Positions 46,369 to 54,795 of a DNA stretch of 64,000 nt are shown here, one piece after another (the first letter of the stretch is position 1; each line of letters begins with the position of its first letter). The position numbers and the translations under genes are program-made. The DNA comes from Pelosinus fermentans JBW45. Its GTDB lineage: Bacteria > Bacillota > Negativicutes > DSM-13327. The stretch lies in the NCBI RefSeq assembly GCF_000271665.2, contig NZ_CP010978.1, positions 5,228,501 to 5,292,500 of the forward strand. The letters are read 5' to 3'. The notes below the pieces were generated by a model. The model was not told the origin of the DNA, searched no databases, and saw only the letters and a program-made list of their open reading frames with translations.

Positions 46369-47136
46369 TTATATTTTCAACTCCACACCGCTTTTCTTCT
46401 CACGAATTAACACTTCTACTAGATTTACAAGCTGTGCGCCGGCTTCTACCGGCGGTACACCTTTACGGTGAATGTTGGAAATCACGGTTCTTTGTGATTC
46501 CGGCTTTAAGGTGCTAGATTCATAAGCCATATAGGAACTCATGCTTTCATCCGTTGCCAAACCTGGTCTTTCACCTACCAGCAAAATCGTCACTTTCGCC
46601 TGTATTGCTTCACTAATTTGATCCATGGTCGCGACTCTGCCGTATTTCACAAAGATAGGCGTACCGATTGTATACCCCTTTGCCGTTAGCCCATCAATTA
46701 GAATCGGATAAATATCTGCTAAATTGGCATTAATAGCACAGGCACTTAATCCATCAGTTGCTATGATTTGCACATCAGGACTCTCAATACAATTACCCTT
46801 AATCCCATCGAGAGTTTCCTGTGAAAATACTCTTCCTAAATCGGGTCTTTTGATATACTGCTCTTTATCTTCTACCAGAGTCTGTACTTTGAAAAATCCC
46901 AGCTGATCAACAATCGTTTCATCGACTTCCGACCAAACTGCATCCATTGCTACCCCATGATCCGCTCTAAACTTCAGTAAGGTCTCGGTTTTACATCGAT
47001 CCCCTGCTCTGCCTAAACAAATTCTTGCATTGGTTGTCTTTTTTAGCCTGATACAACTTTCCGTATCCCGAGGATTATCGATGGTCACCCGCTCATAATA
47101 ATCGACCACGGATATATCTTTTATCATTTCATTCAT
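46369..47136 (-). CDS. eutC: Ethanolamine ammonia-lyase small subunit EutC
   Basis: About 255 residues. EutC pairs with EutB in the adenosylcobalamin-dependent enzyme that converts ethanolamine to acetaldehyde and ammonia. Family signatures are RICLGRAGDRCKTETLLKFR, FRADHGVAMDAVW, VQIIATDGLSACAIN, the cobalamin-contact segment VTILLVGERPGLATDESMSSYM and YESSTLKPESQRTVISNIH. The start ATG 47136 (MNEMIKD) has AGGAG upstream; an earlier GTG (47148) lies too close to that site. It is the last gene of the operon, 14 bp after eutB. Confidence 0.96.
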   Translation of the reverse strand: MNEMIKDISVVDYYERVTIDNPRDTESCIRLKKTTNARICLGRAGDRCKTETLLKFRADHGVAMDAVWSEVDETIVDQLGFFKVQTLVEDKEQYIKRPDLGRVFSQETLDGIKGNCIESPDVQIIATDGLSACAINANLADIYPILIDGLTAKGYTIGTPIFVKYGRVATMDQISEAIQAKVTILLVGERPGLATDESMSSYMAYESSTLKPESQRTVISNIHRKGVPPVEAGAQLVNLVEVLIREKKSGVELKI

Positions 47137-47150
47137 AATGCGCCCCACTC

Positions 47151-48509
47151 CTAAGCTGTAAAGATGGAAGGATCTCCAGCCTTTTTAGTTAATTTCCCAT
47201 CTTCTAATATGCCAAGCTCTTCCATCCTTTGATTAAATTCTTGAATCGGTTTCTTACCCGTAATGTCTCGCAGGCTGGCAATATCGTGATAGCTGGTCGT
47301 TTGGTACATTAACATCACATCATCGCCTCCAGGAATACCCATGAAATAGGTACAATCACATGCTGCAAGCAGCAAGGCTAAATTTTCTACATCGTTCTGG
47401 TCGGCTTTCATGTGGTTGGTATAGCACACATCCACTCCCATGGGCAAACCCGTTAATTTCCCCATAAAATGATCTTCCAGTCCTGCTCGAATCATTTGCC
47501 GGCCATCATATAAATATTCTGGACCGATAAAGCCAACTACTGTATTTACTAAAAAAGGATGATATCGTTTCGCTAGACCATAGCATCTTGCTTCCATTGT
47601 CAACTGATCGGCACCATGATGTCCTTCTGAAGACAGCTCTGAGCCTTGCCCTGTTTCAAAATACATAAAATTTGGACCTCGGGAACTCTTCTTTTCCCTC
47701 ATGACTTCATAGGCTTCATCCATGAGTTTTACCGTTATACCAAAGGCTTTATTGGATTTTTGTGAGCCCGCCAGGCTCTGAAACATCAGATCCATCGGAA
47801 CGCCTTTCTGCAAAGCAGCCATTTGGCTCGTAACATGAGCTAATACACAATTTTGCGTAGGAATATCCCATTTCACCATAAAATCTTTAAAACTATGTAA
47901 AACAGCTGATATGCTGCTTATCGTGTCCACTACAGGATTTAAACCTATAACCGCATCACCAATACCGTAACTAATCCCTTCCATAGTAGAAGCCATAATG
48001 CCGGCTAAACCATCCGTAGGATGATTAGGCTGCAATCGTGAAGACAACGTACCCCGTTCACCAATTGTCGTATTGCAAGTAGCAAGTTTATGTATCTTCT
48101 TAGCAGTATATACTAAGTCCATATTACTCATTAACTTCGTAACGCCAGCAATCATCTCCGAAGTTAAGCCATCATGGATATTTTCGATCTCATCCTCACT
48201 TGATTTTAGTAAAAATTCTCTAAAGGCTCCCACTGTCATTGATTTGATCATGCTGAAAGCGTTTGGATCAACTCCATCTTGAATGGCTCTTGTAACATCA
48301 TCATTTTCATAAGGAACTACAGGATTATTTCGCAGATCCTCAAGGGTCATTTCCGATAAAACAACCTTCGCTGCCACTCTCTCTGCTGTATCCCGGGCTG
48401 CAATACCTGCCAGAATATCACCCGATTTTTCCTCATTGGATTTAGCAAGTACTTCCTTTATATCTTTGAACTCATAACTTTTCCCAAACAGCCTTGTCTT
48501 TAGTATCAT
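47151..48509 (-). CDS. eutB: Ethanolamine ammonia-lyase large subunit EutB
   Basis: About 452 residues, the normal size. It is the catalytic TIM-barrel subunit of B12-dependent ethanolamine ammonia-lyase. Conserved stretches include NPVVPYENDDVTRAIQD, SRLQPNHPTDGLAGIMAS, GIGDAVIGLNPVVDT, ETGQGSELSSEGHHGADQ and TGLPMGVDVCYTNHMKADQ. The family normally begins MILKTKLFG, which fits ATG 48509 with AGGTGA six bases upstream rather than GTG 48518. It lies 27 bp after eutA. No fault is visible in the catalytic regions. Confidence 0.97.
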   Translation of the reverse strand: MILKTRLFGKSYEFKDIKEVLAKSNEEKSGDILAGIAARDTAERVAAKVVLSEMTLEDLRNNPVVPYENDDVTRAIQDGVDPNAFSMIKSMTVGAFREFLLKSSEDEIENIHDGLTSEMIAGVTKLMSNMDLVYTAKKIHKLATCNTTIGERGTLSSRLQPNHPTDGLAGIMASTMEGISYGIGDAVIGLNPVVDTISSISAVLHSFKDFMVKWDIPTQNCVLAHVTSQMAALQKGVPMDLMFQSLAGSQKSNKAFGITVKLMDEAYEVMREKKSSRGPNFMYFETGQGSELSSEGHHGADQLTMEARCYGLAKRYHPFLVNTVVGFIGPEYLYDGRQMIRAGLEDHFMGKLTGLPMGVDVCYTNHMKADQNDVENLALLLAACDCTYFMGIPGGDDVMLMYQTTSYHDIASLRDITGKKPIQEFNQRMEELGILEDGKLTKKAGDPSIFTA

Positions 48510-48536
48510 TTTCTTCACCTATTCTTTTTCATTTCT

Positions 48537-49952
48537 TCACTGCTTAAAAATTAACGTTTTTACAATAGTAGGTACTACATTGGCAATGGATTTGCCGATA
48601 TCAATATAATCACCATTATCAACCTTAATTTGATCAATACAGATTACCCTCGTCCCTGCATTCAGCATATTCATTACCGTTTGCCCCAATGCTTTGGCAA
48701 AATCATTCTCAACAATTACAATCACAGGATGGGAACCCACCGCATTGGCGGCAATGGCTTTTGCCATCTCTTTTATTTGCCCATAGGATGGTGACTTCGG
48801 GCCTTTGAACGCAAGGGCTACGGGAATATCGCCATATCTTTTGATTTTCTCACCAATTCCGTTGAACATATGCTCTATATCCTCATTTTCTGCAAGCTTA
48901 ATAATAGGAATATTTTTAAGAGGAAGCAGGTCCTCATCAAACAAAATCGTGCTGCCGCTGATTTTTATAGAATGACTACCTGCCCCTATGACAGTAGCCC
49001 GTATCTTCTCTCTAGCTTCTACAAGACGATGTTGATCTTTTTCAAAGATTTTTCGAATGGAGTATCCTAATAAAGGACCGATATCTCCGAATAGGGTAAC
49101 GTCTTTCATACTGCCTATTTCATAATCGCTGTAGATAAATTCAGCAACGCCACCCGAAAACATGATCTTTTCTGCTTTCAGCCCCTTATGACTGTGACCA
49201 ATAAACAATTTCACAGCCTCTTCTTCGATGTCTTCGCTGCTGCTTATTTGTACAAATATCTTAGCAAAAGCATCCGTAAGAGCTTTTATTTCTTCCAGCT
49301 TAGCCTTTAGCCCAACAACCAATTCCAGCTGCAAATAGTGAATAAGCGGGGTTATCTTTTCGGAAACATAGCAAATTACACCTTGCTGATCAATCTGTAT
49401 CAGCCTTCCACCGATATCCAAGGCAAAAGAGTCAATCACTTCCCCTTCCCAAAAGATTGCACCATTGGTGGTACCTCCGCCAATATCAAAATTAACGACT
49501 CTTGCGGTAAAATGATTTGATGCTTCAGCAGCTCCCGCCCCATAACCCGCCAAAATGGACTCTAAATCCGGTCCTGCCGTTGCAACAACAAAATCGCCAG
49601 CAAAGTCAGACAAAATACGGAGTACTTCCTCGGCATTGTTTTTGCGAGCAGTTTCACCCGTAATAATAATGGCTCCTGTCACGATTTCATCTTTTTGAAT
49701 ACCGGCTTTATCATATTCAGATTCAATGATTGCTTTCAATTCCGGTAGATGAATCTTGTCTCTTGCCAATAATGGGGTGAAATGAATCTCACTTTTATAA
49801 AGGATCTTCTTATCGGTAATTTTCATTTCAGGAATCAGAAAAGAAGTCGCTGTATTTTCTACCTTTATTCGGCTGAAGATAACCTGTGTCGTTGTTGTGC
49901 CAATATCAATGCCTACACTCAAAAATTCTCTTTCCATTCCATGTCTACCCAC
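48537..49952 (-). CDS. eutA: Ethanolamine ammonia-lyase reactivating factor EutA
   Basis: A 471-residue chaperone-like ATPase of the actin/Hsp70 fold that swaps damaged cobalamin out of EutBC. The N-terminal phosphate loop is VGIDIGTTTTQVIFSR and a second is VNFDIGGGTTNGAIF. FSGGVAEFIY and GDIGPLLGYSIR are typical EutA blocks. Two starts are possible: GTG 49952 and ATG 49937 (MEREFLSVGID); the latter resembles the family start but its ribosome site is distant. It lies 68 bp after the permease gene. Confidence 0.95.
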   Translation of the reverse strand: MGRHGMEREFLSVGIDIGTTTTQVIFSRIKVENTATSFLIPEMKITDKKILYKSEIHFTPLLARDKIHLPELKAIIESEYDKAGIQKDEIVTGAIIITGETARKNNAEEVLRILSDFAGDFVVATAGPDLESILAGYGAGAAEASNHFTARVVNFDIGGGTTNGAIFWEGEVIDSFALDIGGRLIQIDQQGVICYVSEKITPLIHYLQLELVVGLKAKLEEIKALTDAFAKIFVQISSSEDIEEEAVKLFIGHSHKGLKAEKIMFSGGVAEFIYSDYEIGSMKDVTLFGDIGPLLGYSIRKIFEKDQHRLVEAREKIRATVIGAGSHSIKISGSTILFDEDLLPLKNIPIIKLAENEDIEHMFNGIGEKIKRYGDIPVALAFKGPKSPSYGQIKEMAKAIAANAVGSHPVIVIVENDFAKALGQTVMNMLNAGTRVICIDQIKVDNGDYIDIGKSIANVVPTIVKTLIFKQ

Positions 49953-50020
49953 ACCTTCTATAATGGATACATTTAATTGAAATCCTGGGACATCTCATGA
50001 AACCCATGCCCCAGTCTCAC

Positions 50021-51409
50021 CTATTTATCTAACTCATCAAGAACACCAAACTCTTCCTCAAAGGGACGAATATTCTTATTTCCCCAAATATAATAATATA
50101 CAATGGCTAACCCATAAACAGCTAACACCCATGGTACTACTTCACTAGAGGCATAGAACAAACTAACAAGACAAAAGATCGCAATCAGAAAACTAATCAA
50201 CGGCACCACTGGATAGGAAACCTTAAAAGGTCTTTTAAGCTCTGGCTCTTTCACCCTTAAAACGAACAAACTTACTAAACTGATTAAATACATCGCAACG
50301 GAGCCAAACACAGCAATGATAATAACCACATTTGTAAGCCCTGTCAATGCGGCTCCCAAGCCTATAATGCCAGGAATGATAAGTGCCCATACCGGTGTAT
50401 GATGCTTAGGATCAACATATGCTAAAAATTTTGGCAGATACCCAGTACGCGCCATGGCATAGGTCTGACGGGAATAACCCACAATGATACCATGCAGAGA
50501 AGCAATCAGACCAAATAATCCAATGAAGTTCATCAGCATGGCACTAAAGGATCCCTCACCATAAACAGAACTTAACGCTAAAGGCAGCGGAAAATCAACA
50601 GAATCAATTAACTTTACATCCGTAATCCCCGCAGTAAGGAATAAGGTGAGAAATGCCATAACCATCAAGGTTACCATACCACTTAGAAAGCCAATGGAAA
50701 TGTCTTTTTGCGGATTGACCATTTCTTCTGCACTCATAGCACCGCCCTCAATCGCTAAGTAGAACCAAATAGCAAAAGGTACAGCAGCCATGACACCACT
50801 AAAACCATTCGGCAAAAGAGGTTCAGCCATAACCCGGGACAATTCAAAATGAGGTAATGCCAAACCCCAATAGATCACCAGACCAATCAAAGCAACAATC
50901 GTTACAATCAGTTCAAAGGTAGCAGATACCTTCATCCCCCAATAATTAATAAAAATGAATAATAAGAAGGCGACTACAGTTGCTGTCATAATCTCAATGC
51001 CTGGAAACATGTTGTGAATATAGCCGCCTACTGCCAAAGCAATGGCAGGTGGAGCAAATACAAATTCAATCAAGCAGCTCACACCATTCATATATCCCCA
51101 AAACTTTCCTAAAGCACGCCGGGCATAAGCAGAAGGTCCGCCGGCATGAGGAATCGCTGTCGCCAGCTCCGAGTACGATAAGATAAATGTTACATAAAAG
51201 ATTGTCACTGGTATTAACGCCAAAGCAAGACCCATGACCCCGCCTACAGCAAAACCATAACTCCAACCAAAATAATTACCCGATATAACAAGTCCAACCG
51301 CTAATGCCCATAAATGAATTGGCTTTAATACGCGAGAAAGGTTCGCGCGCTCACCATCTTTCTTATGTTGAATAACCCCATTGACCGTTTCTACCCTACT
51401 GCTCTCCAT
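50021..51409 (-). CDS. eat: Ethanolamine permease (APC family)
   Basis: A 462-residue transporter with about 12 membrane helices. The first helix motif SGNYFGWSYGFAVGG and SYSELATAIPHAGGPSAYARRAL are typical of APC-family ethanolamine permeases; HGIIVGYSRQTYAMARTGYLP near 310 also fits. It replaces the EutH-type transporter used in other eut loci. GAGGAGG precedes the ATG. It is the first gene after an ANTAR-controlled leader and heads the eutABC transcript. Confidence 0.93.
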   Translation of the reverse strand: MESSRVETVNGVIQHKKDGERANLSRVLKPIHLWALAVGLVISGNYFGWSYGFAVGGVMGLALALIPVTIFYVTFILSYSELATAIPHAGGPSAYARRALGKFWGYMNGVSCLIEFVFAPPAIALAVGGYIHNMFPGIEIMTATVVAFLLFIFINYWGMKVSATFELIVTIVALIGLVIYWGLALPHFELSRVMAEPLLPNGFSGVMAAVPFAIWFYLAIEGGAMSAEEMVNPQKDISIGFLSGMVTLMVMAFLTLFLTAGITDVKLIDSVDFPLPLALSSVYGEGSFSAMLMNFIGLFGLIASLHGIIVGYSRQTYAMARTGYLPKFLAYVDPKHHTPVWALIIPGIIGLGAALTGLTNVVIIIAVFGSVAMYLISLVSLFVLRVKEPELKRPFKVSYPVVPLISFLIAIFCLVSLFYASSEVVPWVLAVYGLAIVYYYIWGNKNIRPFEEEFGVLDELDK

Positions 51410-51449
51410 ACCTATTTCCTCCTCCGTAATGTGTCAGGCCAAAATAAAA

Positions 51450-51500
51450 GCCTAATACAACCTTCTTTTCTAAGAAGAATCATATTAGGCGACGTTGCCT
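51450..51500 (-). promoter_or_regulatory. ANTAR antiterminator/terminator leader before the eat-eutABC operon
   Basis: On the minus strand AGGC-AACGTC-GCCT (51500-51487) forms a hairpin with a hexaloop that has A at position 1 and G at position 4, the ANTAR target features known for EutV. Its 3' arm GCCT is also the first part of a terminator stem (GCCTAATA / TATTAGGC, 51490-51450) followed by TTTTATTTT. The two folds exclude each other, so EutV binding would block the terminator. The first of the two hairpins normally expected is uncertain; 51537-51552 is a candidate with an imperfect loop (AGATTA). Confidence 0.8.
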
Positions 51501-51584
51501 GATATTAAGTTAATAAGACTACTATGACTAGTGAGATCCGTTAATCTACGAAGGCTATCCCCTCCTCACTGTAACAAAAAAACA

Positions 51585-51632
51585 AGCGCTTAATAAAAAT
51601 GTTAAATGATTTTAACATTTTTATTAAGCGCT
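51585..51632 (-). terminator. Terminator after eutV
   Basis: A perfect 22-bp stem (AGCGCTTAATAAAAATGTT...) with a 4-base loop, followed on the minus strand by TGTTTTTTTG. It ends the eutWV transcript about 100 bp after eutV. I see no clear promoter between it and the eat leader. Confidence 0.9.
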
Positions 51633-51730
51633 ATTGCTACAATATTCCTTTTTGAAGAAAAAATTTCTTTTGATCTTTGGTTTTATATTATTCGCCCTAA
51701 TCAGAAATAGTCCTGCAAATGCGAAGGTTT

Positions 51731-52303
51731 TTATTTTTTAATTTTTTCAATAATCATTTGGGCGATTTGGGCAGGAGTCGTCTGCCGCTGCATGGCTTCC
51801 TGCAATAAGCGTTTATGAGCCTCTCCAGCAGAAATACCCAGACGATCTTGAATGATCGACCGCGCTTGGCTGATTAATTTTTGTTTTTTTAAGTTTTCTT
51901 TCGTTTTATCCAATTCTTGATGCGTACTATACATGTCTTTCCAACGAGCATATGCAATCTGCACCGTGGCAATGAGATTCTTCTCTGAGACGGGTTTAAC
52001 CACATAACCATATACATGTACGCTTTCTGCTCGTTGCAGCATCTGGGGCTGACTATGAGCCGTTACCATGACGACTGGTATATTGAGACTATACATACAT
52101 TGTGCAACTTCCAAACCGCTTATTCCAGGCATCATAATATCCATAATTACTAAATCCGGTGCATTCTCTTTGACTAACCTTACTGCCTGCTCTCCATTAC
52201 CGCATTCTGCACACACCATGTGACCAGCCTTCTCCAGCATTTCTCTCATATCAGCCCGTATTAATACTTCATCCTCTACCAATAGAATTGATAAGGGTTT
52301 CAT
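51731..52303 (-). CDS. eutV: ANTAR-domain response regulator EutV
   Basis: A 190-residue RNA-binding response regulator. The receiver has EDE (10-12) and phospho-acceptor Asp55 (LVIMDIMMPG), a lysine in YVVKPVS near 103, then a coiled-coil linker and a C-terminal ANTAR domain (about 130-188; AEHKRLL-like AGEAHKRLLQEAMQR). Phosphorylated EutV binds dual hexaloop hairpins and prevents terminators from forming in eut leaders. Two such leaders are visible here, before eat and before eutW. Its start overlaps the end of eutW by 4 bp. Confidence 0.96.
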   Translation of the reverse strand: MKPLSILLVEDEVLIRADMREMLEKAGHMVCAECGNGEQAVRLVKENAPDLVIMDIMMPGISGLEVAQCMYSLNIPVVMVTAHSQPQMLQRAESVHVYGYVVKPVSEKNLIATVQIAYARWKDMYSTHQELDKTKENLKKQKLISQARSIIQDRLGISAGEAHKRLLQEAMQRQTTPAQIAQMIIEKIKK

Positions 52304-53742
52304 CCTGTTTCCTCCTTTTTATGCACTGGGAATGAAATGTTAGCAACTACGGATTGATCACAATTCTCGAATTGAAAGGTGCCTCCCAATTGTTCAAAGA
52401 TAAGCAGCTTCACGATGTATAAACCAAGCGTACCACTCTTGCTTGTCGCAGCATGATTCCATAGGCCGCAGCCACTATCTCTCACCTCAACATTGATAGT
52501 GGCTCCAGACTCTTTCACGATTATACTGATTTCACCGTGAGGATCCGTTTTAATACCATGCTCCAAACTATTTGCAACTAGTTCATTCAGCACTAATGCT
52601 ACTGGCACCGCCTGGCTGGCATGAATCAGCACAGCCTGCCCTTGCACCATTGTTTTTACCTTCTGGTCCGGTAAAATGTAACTTTGGACAACCTGCTCTA
52701 CGATATACTCTGCCAAGTCATGCAAATTGACAAGATCACGATATTGATAGGTAAAAATCTCATACACTTTGGCAATGGATAATATCCGATTAATAGTCGC
52801 GGTAAACTCCCGCCGCACAGCTTTCCATTTTGAGCGACGCATTTGCAGGCGCAATAAGGAAATTACATTTTGCAGTGTGTTTTTGACCCGATGGTTAATT
52901 TCCTGGATAATAATACTTTGCATTCCCAGCTGACGTTCTTTTTGACGTAACTCTGTCACGTCTTGAAAGGATAGTACACAGCCGTTAAACTCTCCCCCTG
53001 TCAACAACGGATGGGCTTGAAAAAGATAGCTTGCATTGTCAAACTCGTAATTCCTGGGATTCTTTAAACCCTCCACCATTTCTGGAAGAGACGCAAAAGA
53101 TAACAATAGCATTAGATTGCCATCCAGTGTATCTCCTTCATATAAGCTCGTGGAAATGCACATTGCCTGCTTATTGGCGTATACAATCTTTCCCTTATCA
53201 TTCAAGATGAAAACACCATTACCAAGCCACTCTTCCCAACCATATCCCGTAACTCGTAAAGACATTAACGTATGGCTTAAGTGCTCTGCTGTTTGGCTCA
53301 ATAATTGAACCTGCTGTTCCTGGCGAATTTCCTTGGAAATATCCTTTTCCATGATTAAAACACCAATAACTTGACCATTATCATTCGTTAGAGGAACTAC
53401 GGTTTGAGCAATAGGTACCCCCTCTTGGCTCACACCGCGGATATTGTAAAAACTTTGCCCCGTTGAAAAAGCTTGATAGACAGCTGGCTCACACGCGGCA
53501 TAGGCCAATTCACCTACTACGCTATTACGATACAAAGATGGCGAATTCGGCGAGCTCGCCCATGCCAAAACAATTGCATCTTCTTGATTCACTGTCAAAG
53601 CATCAATAAAAATATCCGTGCCCGTTAATGTGGCAATCACAGGAAGCTGATTTACCATATTCTCTAGAATTATAATATCGGGCATCATTAGATCCGTATG
53701 TGCTAAGCACAAATCCCGGATGGAATGCTCTATTTCTACCAT
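52300..53742 (-). CDS. eutW: Ethanolamine-sensing histidine kinase EutW
   Basis: A 480-residue soluble kinase without membrane helices. The N-terminal domain (about 1-145) is the EutW-type sensor, then comes a PAS domain (about 165-270) and a HisKA_2 domain with EINHRVKNTLQNVISLLRLQ (phospho-acceptor His near 287), ending with an ATPase domain (ALVLNELVANSLEHG, GTLGLYIVKLL). It senses ethanolamine inside the cell and phosphorylates EutV. An ANTAR leader precedes it, which suggests positive feedback. Confidence 0.95.
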   Translation of the reverse strand: MVEIEHSIRDLCLAHTDLMMPDIIILENMVNQLPVIATLTGTDIFIDALTVNQEDAIVLAWASSPNSPSLYRNSVVGELAYAACEPAVYQAFSTGQSFYNIRGVSQEGVPIAQTVVPLTNDNGQVIGVLIMEKDISKEIRQEQQVQLLSQTAEHLSHTLMSLRVTGYGWEEWLGNGVFILNDKGKIVYANKQAMCISTSLYEGDTLDGNLMLLLSFASLPEMVEGLKNPRNYEFDNASYLFQAHPLLTGGEFNGCVLSFQDVTELRQKERQLGMQSIIIQEINHRVKNTLQNVISLLRLQMRRSKWKAVRREFTATINRILSIAKVYEIFTYQYRDLVNLHDLAEYIVEQVVQSYILPDQKVKTMVQGQAVLIHASQAVPVALVLNELVANSLEHGIKTDPHGEISIIVKESGATINVEVRDSGCGLWNHAATSKSGTLGLYIVKLLIFEQLGGTFQFENCDQSVVANISFPVHKKEETG

Positions 53743-53789
53743 AAAAAGACCTCCGGCTTAAATTGCAATAGCCAAAATAATATAAAAAA

Positions 53790-53841
53790 GCCTATTATAA
53801 TCATTAGTTCTTACCAATGATTATAATAGGCTCCATTGCCT
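53790..53841 (-). promoter_or_regulatory. ANTAR antiterminator/terminator leader before eutWV
   Basis: On the minus strand AGGC-AATGGA-GCCT (53841-53828) gives a hexaloop with A1 and G4. Its 3' arm overlaps a 16-bp terminator stem (GCCTATTATAATCATT and its complement, 53831-53790) followed by TTTTTTATATT. The design is the same as in front of eat, with the same AGGC/GCCT stem. Confidence 0.82.
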
Positions 53842-54218
53842 TATTGCGTCGCTCACTTTGATTTGATTTCCTTTTTTACTATCCTCTCATTTATTTACCA
53901 TCCGATTATAAAATTCCTGCAAAGTCATAGACTTTGTTTATTTTTTATACGATCAGAAACAAGAAAATGAATGCCATGCAGAAAACATGATGCGGATTGC
54001 CAGCGATATTCCATTCTTGGTTAGATAAGAATATAGTAGTCCACGCAAGACCAGCCGTCGATCTTTAATTAGATAGACGGCTGGTCTTATGTAAGATCTA
54101 TTAAAAGTTATGCATTAGACTTGTTAGCGATCGTAAGATATATCAGCTTGCTTATTGACGTATATTTATCGTGAAACAGACCAAGACTTAAAAATAAACT
54201 AATCTTAGGGGGATTCAT
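53842..54218. other. Intergenic region upstream of eutW
   Basis: No credible gene. It should contain the eutWV promoter (minus strand, TATAAT in ATTTTATAATCGG near 53909, weak -35) and the plus-strand promoter of the next gene. A 13-bp hairpin lies at 54047-54088. Nothing else is recognised. Confidence 0.5.
54047..54088. terminator. Orphan hairpin, possibly a terminator
   Basis: A 13-bp stem (AAGACCAGCCGTC / GACGGCTGGTCTT) with a further inner ATCT/AGAT pairing. There is no T run and no gene pointing into it, so its use is unclear. It could shield the two divergent units. Confidence 0.45.
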
Positions 54219-54752
54219 ATGAGTAATCAAACATTACTGTGGGCAAGTTTCATAATTTCTTGGCTATCTGTCATTTTTCTAAAGAAAGAAGACCTTAAAC
54301 GCTATATGCCTGTTGCATTATTGGGCGCACTAGTATCAACCATTGTAATAGAGGCAGGAATTACTTTACATTGGTGGTCAACTAAGGAAACTGTCTTTCC
54401 ATTTGTAAATATGCCGATATTTATTTATGGCTCTTTCCTTGTTGGTATTCTTTGGATCTTCAAATTTAGTTATAAACGCTTTTGGCTGTTTCTTGCCACA
54501 AATGCATGTATTGATCTCATTCTCATCATCCCATTAGATAATTGGTTTGTCAGGCGGGGTATTTTAGAATTGTATAATATAACTCCCCTCCAAATGTTTC
54601 TTATGTCGCTTGGACACGCCACCCTTTTATATTGCTATCAGCTTTGGCAAGAAGGTGAAGCAAGCCCGTTCAAAAGGTTGAATGTAAATCAATCATCTAA
54701 TGTACAGCCTGCTGCCAGCAAGCCTCTTAGAGATGATAACGAAGAAGAATAA
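54219..54752 (+). CDS. Small multi-pass membrane protein of unknown function (CBO0543-like)
   Basis: A 177-residue protein with about four or five hydrophobic segments (near 5-20, 30-48, 64-80, 87-105, 120-140) and a polar tail ending DDNEEE. The pattern WWSTKETVFPFVNMPIFIYGSF and the tryptophan-rich loops resemble the CBO0543 family common in spore-forming Bacillota, whose role is unknown. AGGGGG lies seven bases before the ATG. It is alone on the plus strand, convergent with the MFS gene. Confidence 0.8.
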   Translation: MSNQTLLWASFIISWLSVIFLKKEDLKRYMPVALLGALVSTIVIEAGITLHWWSTKETVFPFVNMPIFIYGSFLVGILWIFKFSYKRFWLFLATNACIDLILIIPLDNWFVRRGILELYNITPLQMFLMSLGHATLLYCYQLWQEGEASPFKRLNVNQSSNVQPAASKPLRDDNEEE

Positions 54753-54795
54753 ATTTCCACCTCACATATGAAGCACAACTACAATGTCATATTCA

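Noticed and set aside
51585-51632. ANTAR hexaloop in front of the eutV terminator
   Set aside because: AGC-AATAGC-GCT is near the stem but the loop lacks G at position 4 and the stem is only 3 bp; treated as a plain terminator.
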